DNA of 64,000 bases. Origin: Saprospiraceae bacterium. Lineage in GTDB: Bacteria; Bacteroidota; Bacteroidia; Chitinophagales; Saprospiraceae. The notes under the pieces are model-generated. The model worked only from the letters and a program-made list of their open reading frames with translations, did no database searches and was not told where the DNA came from. This document shows positions 8,796 through 17,162 of this stretch, piece by piece. The stretch covers positions 62,001-126,000 of the forward strand of contig JANQLV010000024.1 of NCBI GenBank assembly GCA_028280415.1. The letters run 5' to 3'. The position numbers and the translations under genes were made by a program. Within the stretch, counting starts at the first letter, position 1; the number at the start of each line of letters is the position of its first letter.

Positions 8796-10967
8796 ATGAA
8801 GCCTTTTAGACTATCTCTGATTTTAATTTGTGCTTGCTTTAGTGTTCTGAGTTTTAGCCAAAACGAAAAAGACAGACCTGCACCAGTTCCCGAACCAGCT
8901 GTAGAAGCTCAGGCTCCCCAAAAAGCATTTCGAGGGCAGCGGCAGGGGCGCTATGGATTTTATACCTCCACCGAATGGATTATTCCAAATATTTACGATG
9001 AATTACCAAAGAAGTATTCAAACTTCATGATCGCAAAAAAAAATAATAAATACGGTATCATCAATAAATTGAATGAGGAAATCCTTCCTTTTGAATACAA
9101 GTCTATCAGGCCTGTTTATGTCGACTATAAAGCAAAAATCACAACCGGTTACTATATCATTGAAACAGGGAAGTTGAAAGGAGCTATTGATCAAAAAGGG
9201 AAAATAGTCATCCCTGCCATCTATCCCTATTTTCAGCAGATGGGAGCAGAAGGCTATGTAGTAGGAGATGCCAATGATCATTATGGATTATTGGCGCCTG
9301 ATGGCAAGAGCCTATTTCCCCTTAATCTGGAAAGTAAACCCGCTTCTGCTCATAACAATCATTTTGTCTTTAAAAAAGAAGGTAAATACGGTGTATTGAG
9401 CCGAAAAGGAAAAACGATCATTCCATTCAAATACGAAAGTTTAAAGTTTTATAATTACGGCGAGAATAACGATGATAAATTTTATGTTGCCAGAATGGGA
9501 GAAAAAGCGGGAATGATCAATACCGAAGAAAAACAAATTATCCCTTTCGAATACGATGATATACGCAATACTTCATATCGCGGTTTATTATCCGTTAAAA
9601 AAGATCAGTTGATGGGGGTTCTGGATCGAAAAGGCAAAGTACTGCTTCCAATAAAATATGATAATTTTAAACAATACTCCGATAATTTTTACCTGGTTCA
9701 GAGGGATAATAAACATGGACTGGTCAATCGCACCGGAAAAGAAGTAATCCCCATCGAGTATGATAATATCGAAAGAAAAAGTTTGCGTTATCTGGTTGCT
9801 TACAAAACGTGGAAAAGAGGCGTCCTTGATACTTTAGGTAATGTCGTTTTGGACTTCAATTATCGAAAACTGAGATTCAGTGCGGATAAGCTGATTTTTG
9901 CGGCCAAAGAAGGAGAAGCATTAATGGGCGTTTACAATGAGAAGGGGGAACAGTTACTAGCACCTAGTTATTACGAAGCCGAAAGAGCCTATCACTACTC
10001 TATCGTTTGGAAAACACAATCCGGCAAACGTGCTTTATTTGATAATACCAGTCTCACCGAGCTTACTCCTTTTCAATATGACCGGATAAAAGTGAAAAAA
10101 GATCGAAGGAATGAAGGACAATTCATCATTACCGGATGGAGGGATGGTGTAAAGGTGGAAATTGGAGCAGATGGCCGGGAAGTAGGTGGTCCTAAGATAT
10201 CCAGAGCAGCTATCGAAAGAGAATTAGAAATCAAGAAAAAAGCCATGCTGGATAAAACACTGGGAGATGATAAATGGCTGAACCTGATCAGTATCAAAGG
10301 GGAACAATATTTAGAGGAACTCTATTTTTTAAATAGTGAAAACGGAATTCGAAGAATTTACTTTTTCAAGGATGATAAAAAATGTTTTATCGAACAGACA
10401 TTTAAGCTGATCAATACAGAAGGCAACAAATATTACTTGAAAATCACAAGTTACCCTGCTAATCCTGCCTGTGGTCTTAGCGCTCCGGCAGGTTTTATGA
10501 GGAGCAGCGAGGTAATGGCCCTGAAAACGATACATATTTATGTCGATTATGATAAAAAGTTAAGCATCCGCAATTACGAAAAACGAGGCAAATATACCAA
10601 GCTTGATATCGAAGCTTTAAAAGAATTCAGGCAACTTAAAGTCGTTGCACAGAATCTCGCTGCTAAAATCGAGTCCCGCCCGGGAGGTTTAAAGAATCCT
10701 TATCTAACCATTGATCCAAAAAGCAAGGAAATCAAAATACATTCTCAATATGGCTCGATCGACAATATTGCATTCCTTGAATTTAATGACACCCAAGCTA
10801 TCCTGAAAACAGAATTCTGGGAAAAGGATGCTTATTATTCCCTGACGGGAATCTGGCGCAATGTCACTTATATTGATCAAAATGGCCTAAAAAAGACCGG
10901 CGATCTCGATATCTGTTTTGTAGCCACCAAACCACAAAAATACTGGTTAAGAGAAACTGGAAAATAA
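8796..10967 (+). CDS. Secreted WG-repeat protein
   Basis: A 723-residue protein with a signal peptide (residues 1-21, ending SFSQ). Residues about 45-450 contain roughly nine WG-type repeats, each with a pattern such as KYGIINKLNEEILPFEY, KYGVLSRKGKTIIPFKY or KHGLVNRTGKEVIPIEYD. The C-terminal 270 residues are not a recognised domain. WG repeats fold as beta-rich repeat arrays and are abundant in Bacteroidota envelope proteins; their partners are unknown. There is no T9SS signal, so it is probably periplasmic. No operon partner; followed by the LuxR-type gene after 95 bases. Confidence 0.85.
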   Translation: MKPFRLSLILICACFSVLSFSQNEKDRPAPVPEPAVEAQAPQKAFRGQRQGRYGFYTSTEWIIPNIYDELPKKYSNFMIAKKNNKYGIINKLNEEILPFEYKSIRPVYVDYKAKITTGYYIIETGKLKGAIDQKGKIVIPAIYPYFQQMGAEGYVVGDANDHYGLLAPDGKSLFPLNLESKPASAHNNHFVFKKEGKYGVLSRKGKTIIPFKYESLKFYNYGENNDDKFYVARMGEKAGMINTEEKQIIPFEYDDIRNTSYRGLLSVKKDQLMGVLDRKGKVLLPIKYDNFKQYSDNFYLVQRDNKHGLVNRTGKEVIPIEYDNIERKSLRYLVAYKTWKRGVLDTLGNVVLDFNYRKLRFSADKLIFAAKEGEALMGVYNEKGEQLLAPSYYEAERAYHYSIVWKTQSGKRALFDNTSLTELTPFQYDRIKVKKDRRNEGQFIITGWRDGVKVEIGADGREVGGPKISRAAIERELEIKKKAMLDKTLGDDKWLNLISIKGEQYLEELYFLNSENGIRRIYFFKDDKKCFIEQTFKLINTEGNKYYLKITSYPANPACGLSAPAGFMRSSEVMALKTIHIYVDYDKKLSIRNYEKRGKYTKLDIEALKEFRQLKVVAQNLAAKIESRPGGLKNPYLTIDPKSKEIKIHSQYGSIDNIAFLEFNDTQAILKTEFWEKDAYYSLTGIWRNVTYIDQNGLKKTGDLDICFVATKPQKYWLRETGK

Positions 10968-11062
10968 AGCAATCCGAATTCTCTTTTGATTTTTGGTGCT
11001 GATCTTTTGGAATTGTTTCGAAAAATTGAGATAATGAATCTTCGGAATAATTTTCCACATCA

Positions 11063-11500
11063 ATGAAAAAAATCATCTTTTTATACGGAACGGTTATCGC
11101 TTTGCTGATACTTTTATTACGCTGGATTGATTACCGCCTATTCGTACGTGATATTTCTATTGAAATCTATGTAGGAATCATTGCCGCTATGTTTACAGTA
11201 CTCGGTATCTGGATGGGCCTACGGCTTACGCGCCCCAAAAAAGAAGTGATCATCAAAGAAACCCCCTTGAAAGTTTTCCAGCCCGAACCCGAGATTCTAA
11301 AGTCCATGGGCATCAGCAAGCGGGAATATGATGTACTCAAACTCATGGAGCAGGGCTTTTCCAATCAGGAAATCGCGGACCGACTTTTCATCTCGCTTAA
11401 TACCGTCAAAACTCATGCATCAAAATTATTTATAAAACTCGATGCCAAACGCCGAACACAGGCCATTCAGAAAGCAAAAGACTGTGGATTGCTCCCCTAA
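11063..11500 (+). CDS. Membrane-tethered LuxR-type HTH regulator
   Basis: A 145-residue protein with two predicted membrane helices (about 5-20 and 33-52), a short basic linker and a C-terminal LuxR/GerE DNA-binding domain (SKREYDVLKLMEQGFSNQEIA, then LNTVKTHASKLFIKL; residues 86-142). There is no receiver or ligand domain, so any signal must act through the membrane part or the neighbour. The DUF4199 membrane-protein gene 99 bases downstream is its probable partner; this pairing is familiar in Bacteroidota. Confidence 0.85.
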   Translation: MKKIIFLYGTVIALLILLLRWIDYRLFVRDISIEIYVGIIAAMFTVLGIWMGLRLTRPKKEVIIKETPLKVFQPEPEILKSMGISKREYDVLKLMEQGFSNQEIADRLFISLNTVKTHASKLFIKLDAKRRTQAIQKAKDCGLLP

Positions 11501-11599
11501 AAGTATGATTTCTCCCAAATCACCCTAAAGTATGAGCCTTTTCAGCCCCTTCTGCCCTACTTTAGCGATACATTTGTTAATCAACTTCATTTCAACATC

Positions 11600-12142
11600 A
11601 TGAAAAAAATTGTACTCACTTTCGGAATTATTGCCGGACTTATTACCGGTGGAATGTTTTTTATCATGTCTCCTTCGGATGGAAATATCGATTTTGAAAA
11701 CGGACAACTATACGGTTATATCAGTATGATTATAGCCTTTTCTACCATCTTTTTTGCAGTAAAACAATACCGGGACAAATATAATGAGGGAGTTATAAAA
11801 TTTGGAAAAGCTTTTTTAATCGGTCTGTACGTTACTTTAATCGCGTCCGTAATCTACGTTGTGGCCTGGGAGATTTATTATCAGAAGTACGGCGGAGAAT
11901 TCGTTGCGCAATATATGGAATATACGCGCTCAGAGATGTCAAAGAAAGGAATGAGCGAAACGGAAATAGCAGCTACCCTTGCGCCTCAATTGGAGATGAT
12001 GGAAACCTATAAAAACAATTCAGCCATCCGCCTGGCCATTACTTTTACGGAAATCTTTCCGGTAGGCCTAATCATATCACTTTTAAGTGCTTTGCTCTTT
12101 GGAATTATTTTAAAAAAGAAAAAGAATATTGCAGCTACCTAA
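11600..12142 (+). CDS. DUF4199 family membrane protein
   Basis: A 180-residue integral membrane protein with four hydrophobic segments (about 5-25, 38-55, 70-92 and 150-172) and a soluble acidic loop between the third and fourth. The N-terminal KKIVLTFGIIAGLITGGMFF and the layout fit DUF4199, a Bacteroidota family of unknown function. It lies downstream of a membrane-bound LuxR-type regulator in the same direction, suggesting a joint sensing unit; that is inference. Confidence 0.8.
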   Translation: MKKIVLTFGIIAGLITGGMFFIMSPSDGNIDFENGQLYGYISMIIAFSTIFFAVKQYRDKYNEGVIKFGKAFLIGLYVTLIASVIYVVAWEIYYQKYGGEFVAQYMEYTRSEMSKKGMSETEIAATLAPQLEMMETYKNNSAIRLAITFTEIFPVGLIISLLSALLFGIILKKKKNIAAT

Positions 12143-12518
12143 GTCTATTACGAATCATCCCGGATTTTGCTTAAAATCTACCTCGAAATGGAATATGATA
12201 TTGCTTAGTAGACAGGTATTAAATGTACTGATAAAACAAGGTTGGGACAATGATCACTAGAAATTAAAAAATCATTCGGAACTTTGTTCGATCTTCGTAA
12301 TTCGTTAGTTCGATGCTCGATTTTCGAAATACGATTTTGTACAAATAGGTGTTAGATATTGGGCGATCCCGGAAAACCTCATACCCAAAACCTAACACCT
12401 ATTTTATGAAATTTAAAAGCTCCCTATATTCTACCAACCCCTTTCGAGATACTATAATTCGGGATAACTTTTCTTAATTGATAAACTACCCACAATCAAA
12501 TCGGCAACTCATCAAACA
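12143..12518. repeat. 376-base intergenic stretch with dispersed repeat copy B and heptad arrays
   Basis: No gene. From 12157 it resembles repeat copy A (TCATCCCGGATTTTG). Bases 12286-12334 are a run of 7-base units of the type nTTCGnn (GTTCGAT, CTTCGTA, ATTCGTT, GTTCGAT, GCTCGAT, TTTCGAA, ATACGAT) with one extra base. Bases 12344-12363 and 12384-12403 are a 20-base inverted repeat with two mismatches, enclosing the core GCGATCCCGGAAAACCT shared with copy A; the right arm again has 7-base units (CCTCATA, CCCAAAA, CCTAACA, CCTATTT). It lies between convergent genes and could also terminate transcription. Confidence 0.7.
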
Positions 12519-14885
12519 TTATTTAACCACCAGTTTACCATTACTCAGTTGCTGTCCGCCATCTCGAATTTCGAAGAAGTAAAGTCCGGTCGCTAATCCA
12601 TCTCTGTAAAAAGACAAACTATTGCCAGTGAAACGCTGAGTCCTGAGCAAACGTCCCTGTGAATCATACAACAAGAATGTCCCGTCTGTTAAGGTATAGC
12701 CTTCCAGATTTAAAACCGTCGAGGTACTGATCAGGTTTGGGTATAGCTTTATATCAAAGTGTCGATCAGGTGTAGAAATAATATTATTAATAATATCCAG
12801 GAAATTCTCCCCTATAGTATGGAAAGTGGTATTAGTAATTATCGGCTCGTTGAAATCAAAATAAATTGCCGCCTTGTTTTCAATCACTGTACCGATTGAA
12901 TTGTCGGGCCTTTGTGCAATATTGAATTTTACAAAGCCGTGTGAAGCAGCTTCATTGACATTGCTATCCGGTAACATAATATTTGGATAAGTAAATACCA
13001 GGATATTGCTATCAAGCATCGAAAATCTATAATCGTGACTCGATACCCCGGGATTCACAGTAGCCGGATCGAGCCAGGGAGACAAGGTATCGCGAATAAC
13101 GATATTAAAGGCTGTATCCGTACCTGTATTTTGAAAGCGAATTCGATATTCCAAATCCGTATTCCGCTCAATATAGTGTTCTTCTCCATGGCCAGTCGGA
13201 ATCGCACTTTTATCATTCGGATCGAAGGCACCACGATTTTCCTCGCAGTCTATATCTACCGAAGGACCGGAAGTATACTGTGGAAACTGAGTAACAAAGC
13301 CAAGACTAAAGGTTCCGTCACCATTCACTCCACAGCCTTCAATCGCCGCACTGAGCATTGCGTTAAGAGGATGATTCGGTGTCTGATCTACTTCCATCCG
13401 CCAGGTTGAACCATTGGCCGGAAACTCAAAATCCCGCATTTGTCCAGCTCCTAACTGAATCGGATCAGTATCTCCGTTCATCATAATCATATCATCCTCG
13501 ATCACCAGGTATTCTACCGGGACAGTCATTGGATCACCAGTATTAGTCACTTGAAACGCTACTGTTTCTTCCGTGCATTGTCCGCTGATTTCGATATTGG
13601 AACCATCCCAAAGTGCCGGTAGTGGTCCACAGATAGAATCCGGAAAGACCTGGGCAGTCGAGCAATGGGTTTGACCAAGCTCTGCCTCACAACTTACTTC
13701 CACTTGTACCTGAATACTTCCACATTCATTAAAAGGTACATCTCCAATATCAAAGGTATAGGTATTCTCGTTTTGGCTAGTCCAGGGGATTGAGGTATTC
13801 AGTACAGTGAAAAAAGAGTCAAAAGTCACTTCAATATAGGCATCCTCGGCAGTAACAGTACCATGATTACAATAATCTATATTATAGGTGTTTTCAAAGC
13901 AACGTCGAAGAAAAGGCGTCCCCATGTCTACTTCCATCACGGCACAGCTTGCTTCAGAAGTAGCCCGAAAGTCAATTGTCGATTCAGTATTTTCAACTAC
14001 CGTTACCATTTGATCATTTTCGCAGATACTCCACAGGTTATTGGGCGCCAGGACCGTCACTGTGTAATCAGTGGGAAAAGCGTTTATGTTATAATTACCA
14101 TTCGCATCTGTCACTCCAAAATATTCCAGGCTGCCAGCAACTGCCTTGACAATCCAGCCTTCCAGTAATCTATCCGCCGATTCCGGAATATCCGGTAGAC
14201 AATTGTTATTCTGATCAAAACGCACATTTCCCTTTATCGTTCCACAGGAAATTGCGCAGGGATTCAACACTATACCTCCGTTAACAGCAGAACCATTCAA
14301 ATCTCCCGTTCTTATAGCAACAAAATCCATATTCGTAACATCCACTCCTGAAAGGTTTAAAGAATGAGCAGAGGGATAAGCTGTTTCAAATGGATCATTA
14401 GGATTTGGAAATACAAAATCCGAAGTAACAAATTTGATAGAAGGGCCCGGGAAAGAATTGATAAAGCCCATGATCAAATCGCGATATGCCAGACTATCCG
14501 CCAATTCTAGTACACCATTACCATCCGTATCGGCAGCAATAATTTGGTATGGAGAATCCAATAAGTCTGTTCCATTAAAGTGCTTCGACCAAAGTACAAC
14601 GTCAAAAGTGGATATACCATTATAAGGATTAATAACCCCTCCATAAGGTGTTATAATGTAATTGCCGCTTGATTGGCTGGTGTTAAACTCATAATAGCCT
14701 TCGCCATTCGTCAATACAAGAGCATTTTCATCACCGGAAATTGCAACGGCTGCATTCGAAACAGGATTTCCTTCCCAGCTTATAATATGGCCGCTAATGG
14801 TAGTTTGAGCGCTTAATCCAGCTGAACTTATTATGAATAAGCAAATAAATAAAAGGTTTTTATAATTTTTTGTAAAAGTTTTCAT
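12519..14885 (-). CDS. T9SS-secreted multidomain surface protein with dockerin-like and DUF7619-type domains
   Basis: A 788-residue protein. Signal peptide 1-26 (ending LSAQ); a carboxypeptidase-regulatory-like domain (about 28-90); a dockerin-like calcium-binding pair (STFDVVLWSKH, then AADTDGNGVLELADSLAYRD, about 93-140); a SdrD-like B domain (GNVRFDQNNNCLPD, about 219-300); and a conserved domain with FDPNDKSAIPTGHG and IRFQNTGTDTAFNIVIRDTL (about 565-690). Residues about 712-788 are a T9SS sorting domain (LYPNLIST, then ATGLYFFEIRD). Expected on the cell surface or in the medium; role probably adhesive or structural. Transcribed alone. Confidence 0.88.
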   Translation of the reverse strand: MKTFTKNYKNLLFICLFIISSAGLSAQTTISGHIISWEGNPVSNAAVAISGDENALVLTNGEGYYEFNTSQSSGNYIITPYGGVINPYNGISTFDVVLWSKHFNGTDLLDSPYQIIAADTDGNGVLELADSLAYRDLIMGFINSFPGPSIKFVTSDFVFPNPNDPFETAYPSAHSLNLSGVDVTNMDFVAIRTGDLNGSAVNGGIVLNPCAISCGTIKGNVRFDQNNNCLPDIPESADRLLEGWIVKAVAGSLEYFGVTDANGNYNINAFPTDYTVTVLAPNNLWSICENDQMVTVVENTESTIDFRATSEASCAVMEVDMGTPFLRRCFENTYNIDYCNHGTVTAEDAYIEVTFDSFFTVLNTSIPWTSQNENTYTFDIGDVPFNECGSIQVQVEVSCEAELGQTHCSTAQVFPDSICGPLPALWDGSNIEISGQCTEETVAFQVTNTGDPMTVPVEYLVIEDDMIMMNGDTDPIQLGAGQMRDFEFPANGSTWRMEVDQTPNHPLNAMLSAAIEGCGVNGDGTFSLGFVTQFPQYTSGPSVDIDCEENRGAFDPNDKSAIPTGHGEEHYIERNTDLEYRIRFQNTGTDTAFNIVIRDTLSPWLDPATVNPGVSSHDYRFSMLDSNILVFTYPNIMLPDSNVNEAASHGFVKFNIAQRPDNSIGTVIENKAAIYFDFNEPIITNTTFHTIGENFLDIINNIISTPDRHFDIKLYPNLISTSTVLNLEGYTLTDGTFLLYDSQGRLLRTQRFTGNSLSFYRDGLATGLYFFEIRDGGQQLSNGKLVVK

Positions 14886-15084
14886 GGGAAAAAAGCATTT
14901 TAAAGAGGTCCTCAGATTTAGAAATTCTTAGATGATACAAATGTGCAACGGTTTTTGTAGCCTTTCAAAGACAAAAAAGCGAATTTGTAATTATTTTCAA
15001 TTATAAAACCTCCTTTTTAAAGCAGAATAGCTCATTTTCACAAATATTTTGTAATTTGAATTTATTTTTTCATAATATAAAAAG

Positions 15085-16497
15085 ATGAAAAATTCGCGCC
15101 TTGTTGCCCTACTACAGACCTTGAGTAACAAGGAAATTAAAGAAATTCGAAAATTTCTGCATGATTCATACTTCAATAATCGCCCCGAAGTATACCGTCT
15201 TTTCGATTATTTGAGCGATTGTATTCAGTTGTATAAGGTCATTCCAAGTAAAGAAAAAGCTTTTCAGCAAATATTGGAAAAGGCGAACTATGATGACCAA
15301 AAGATGCGGCTTTGGATGAGTTTTTTATTAAAACTAGTTGAAAAATTCCTGGTGCAAGAAGCCCTTTTCAAAGATGAAGTTAAGATAAAAACTACTCTTA
15401 CAACTATCTATCGAGAACGAAATCTGCCCAAGCATCTGGAACGAAACCTTCGTGAATTACAGATATTACAACAGAAACAGATACATCGTAATGCTGCTTT
15501 TTATAACAAAGACTATCAAATACAATATGAACAGTATCGTTTTGCTTCGGCCAATCGGCGAATGAGTGAACTCAACCTTCAGAAAATGTCTGATGATCTG
15601 GATATCGCTTATCTCTCGGAAAAGCTAAGACAGTCCTGCTTCTCGCTGTCTCATCAGACCATTTACAAAACCGAATATCATTTCGGAATGCTGCCAGAGG
15701 TACTAAGCTACATCGAAAACCAAAACCTGCTCGACACGCCGGCTATTGCTATTTACTATTATGGTTATCAGACATTATCCCAAGCTCAACAAGCTGAATA
15801 CTTTCAATCTTTCAAAAAAAACATAGTGGATTACGGCGATTTATTTCCCGCCGAAGAACTGGGAGATATTTATTTGCTGGCCATTAATTTTTGTATCAAA
15901 CGCTATAATGCCGGAGACCGGTTTTATCTCAAAGATGAATTCGAACTCTATCAACAGGGGCTTCTACAAAATCTCTTTCTAAAAAATAATCTCCTTTCCC
16001 GTTTCACTTACCGCAATATTGTTACCATCGCTCTGATTCTGGAAGAGTTCGAATGGGTGGAGCAATTTATCAATGACTATAAGAGTAAACTCCAAAAGGA
16101 ACATCGGGAAAGTATGTACAGCTTTAGTTTAGCCCTGCTCGAATATAGTCGCAAGAATTATGACCTTGCACTACAGTTATTACAAAAGTCGCCTTACAAA
16201 GATTTATTACTCAACCTGGCTGCAAAAACAGTAATGCTAAAAATTTACTATGAATTAGACGAATTTGATCCCCTGGATGCCCACCTGGAAGCAATGCGAA
16301 CCTTTATCCGCCGCAAAAAGATCATGGGTTATCATCGTGAAAACTATCTCAATCTGATTTACTTTACCAAAAAACTGATGGAAAGCAATCCTTTTGATCG
16401 CGCTAGTCTAAAAACACTCCACGAAGAAATTGAAAAAAGCAAACCCATCGCGGAGAAAGACTGGTTGTTAAGACAGAAGTTGTTTAAAAATAGATAA
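15085..16497 (+). CDS. Conserved helical protein of unknown function
   Basis: A 470-residue protein I do not recognise by name. It has no signal peptide or membrane helix. The sequence is almost wholly alpha-helical, rich in Leu, Lys, Gln and Tyr, with amphipathic repeats compatible with a TPR-like solenoid (for example YGYQTLSQAQQAEYFQSF and ALLEYSRKNYDLALQLLQKS). The beginning (LVALLQTLSNKEIKEIRKFL) is a distinct N-terminal helical module. It is probably a cytosolic scaffold. Monocistronic; unrelated to its neighbours. Confidence 0.75.
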   Translation: MKNSRLVALLQTLSNKEIKEIRKFLHDSYFNNRPEVYRLFDYLSDCIQLYKVIPSKEKAFQQILEKANYDDQKMRLWMSFLLKLVEKFLVQEALFKDEVKIKTTLTTIYRERNLPKHLERNLRELQILQQKQIHRNAAFYNKDYQIQYEQYRFASANRRMSELNLQKMSDDLDIAYLSEKLRQSCFSLSHQTIYKTEYHFGMLPEVLSYIENQNLLDTPAIAIYYYGYQTLSQAQQAEYFQSFKKNIVDYGDLFPAEELGDIYLLAINFCIKRYNAGDRFYLKDEFELYQQGLLQNLFLKNNLLSRFTYRNIVTIALILEEFEWVEQFINDYKSKLQKEHRESMYSFSLALLEYSRKNYDLALQLLQKSPYKDLLLNLAAKTVMLKIYYELDEFDPLDAHLEAMRTFIRRKKIMGYHRENYLNLIYFTKKLMESNPFDRASLKTLHEEIEKSKPIAEKDWLLRQKLFKNR

Positions 16498-16636
16498 TAG
16501 ATGATTTAAGGAAGGAGCGATTGCGAATATGTATTCTTTTTGTTATATTTATCAACAATAAATTTCCCCTAGCTCCAATCTTACGATAAATGCGGCCGCA
16601 TTTGAATTCATTTTTAAAAATTCAAAAACAAAAATT

Positions 16637-17101
16637 ATGTTTACGTTCAAAAGAAATCCAATCTTTTGGGGCTTCTCTGTATTGTACCTACTCGTTGCCT
16701 CAGCCGCTTTTATACCTTCTGAAGACAAAGCGGTCGAATCCGAAATAATTACAATGGAAATCAATGCTGAAGACTTTGGTCCACCTTGCCGATGCGAATA
16801 TCTGGTTTCCGGTGCTAGCGGCTTAAACAGTTTTGTGGTTACTCAAAGTGGAAATCCAATTTTCGATGCTTCAGCACTCGGGAACCATAGCGGAAGCTTC
16901 ACAGTATCCGCGCCATATACTTATACTGTTAGCTGGGAATCCTTCAATGGAGGTACGGCTTCGGTCGGTATGGAATGTTGCAATTTGAATTGTCAAATAA
17001 CATCAGTTACGATCCCAAGTGGTGGTGGTTCAGCAACTGCTTTTAATTACAGCACATCCGGATGTAGCAGCTCCGGAAGCTGCGGACCAGTATGCTGGTA
17101 A
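16637..17101 (+). CDS. Small cysteine-rich exported protein of unknown function
   Basis: A 154-residue protein with an N-terminal hydrophobic segment (about 10-25, ending VASAAF) that looks like a signal peptide. The mature part is Ser/Gly/Thr-rich and predicted beta, with nine cysteines in clusters: CRC near 52, CC and C near 113-118, and a tail with three Cys ending GPVCW. The pattern suggests disulfide bonds outside the cytoplasm. No family recognised. It carries its own strong terminator and no partner gene, so it is an independently expressed secreted protein. Confidence 0.75.
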   Translation: MFTFKRNPIFWGFSVLYLLVASAAFIPSEDKAVESEIITMEINAEDFGPPCRCEYLVSGASGLNSFVVTQSGNPIFDASALGNHSGSFTVSAPYTYTVSWESFNGGTASVGMECCNLNCQITSVTIPSGGGSATAFNYSTSGCSSSGSCGPVCW

Positions 17102-17113
17102 TTATAATATTCC

Positions 17114-17139
17114 GAAAGCTGGCAGTATTGCCAGCTTTC
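17114..17139. terminator. Intrinsic terminator after the cysteine-rich gene
   Basis: A perfect 11-base-pair stem (GAAAGCTGGCA / TGCCAGCTTTC) with loop GTAT, 12 bases after the stop codon. It lies in the convergent gap before the ABC-F gene and can act on both strands. Confidence 0.85.
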
Positions 17140-17162
17140 TCTACTCTTGATCTGAGCTATAA

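Noticed and set aside
13035-13409. A 124-codon plus-strand frame.
   Set aside because: It lies wholly inside the minus-strand T9SS gene, whose domains and sorting signal are clear; it is a shadow frame.
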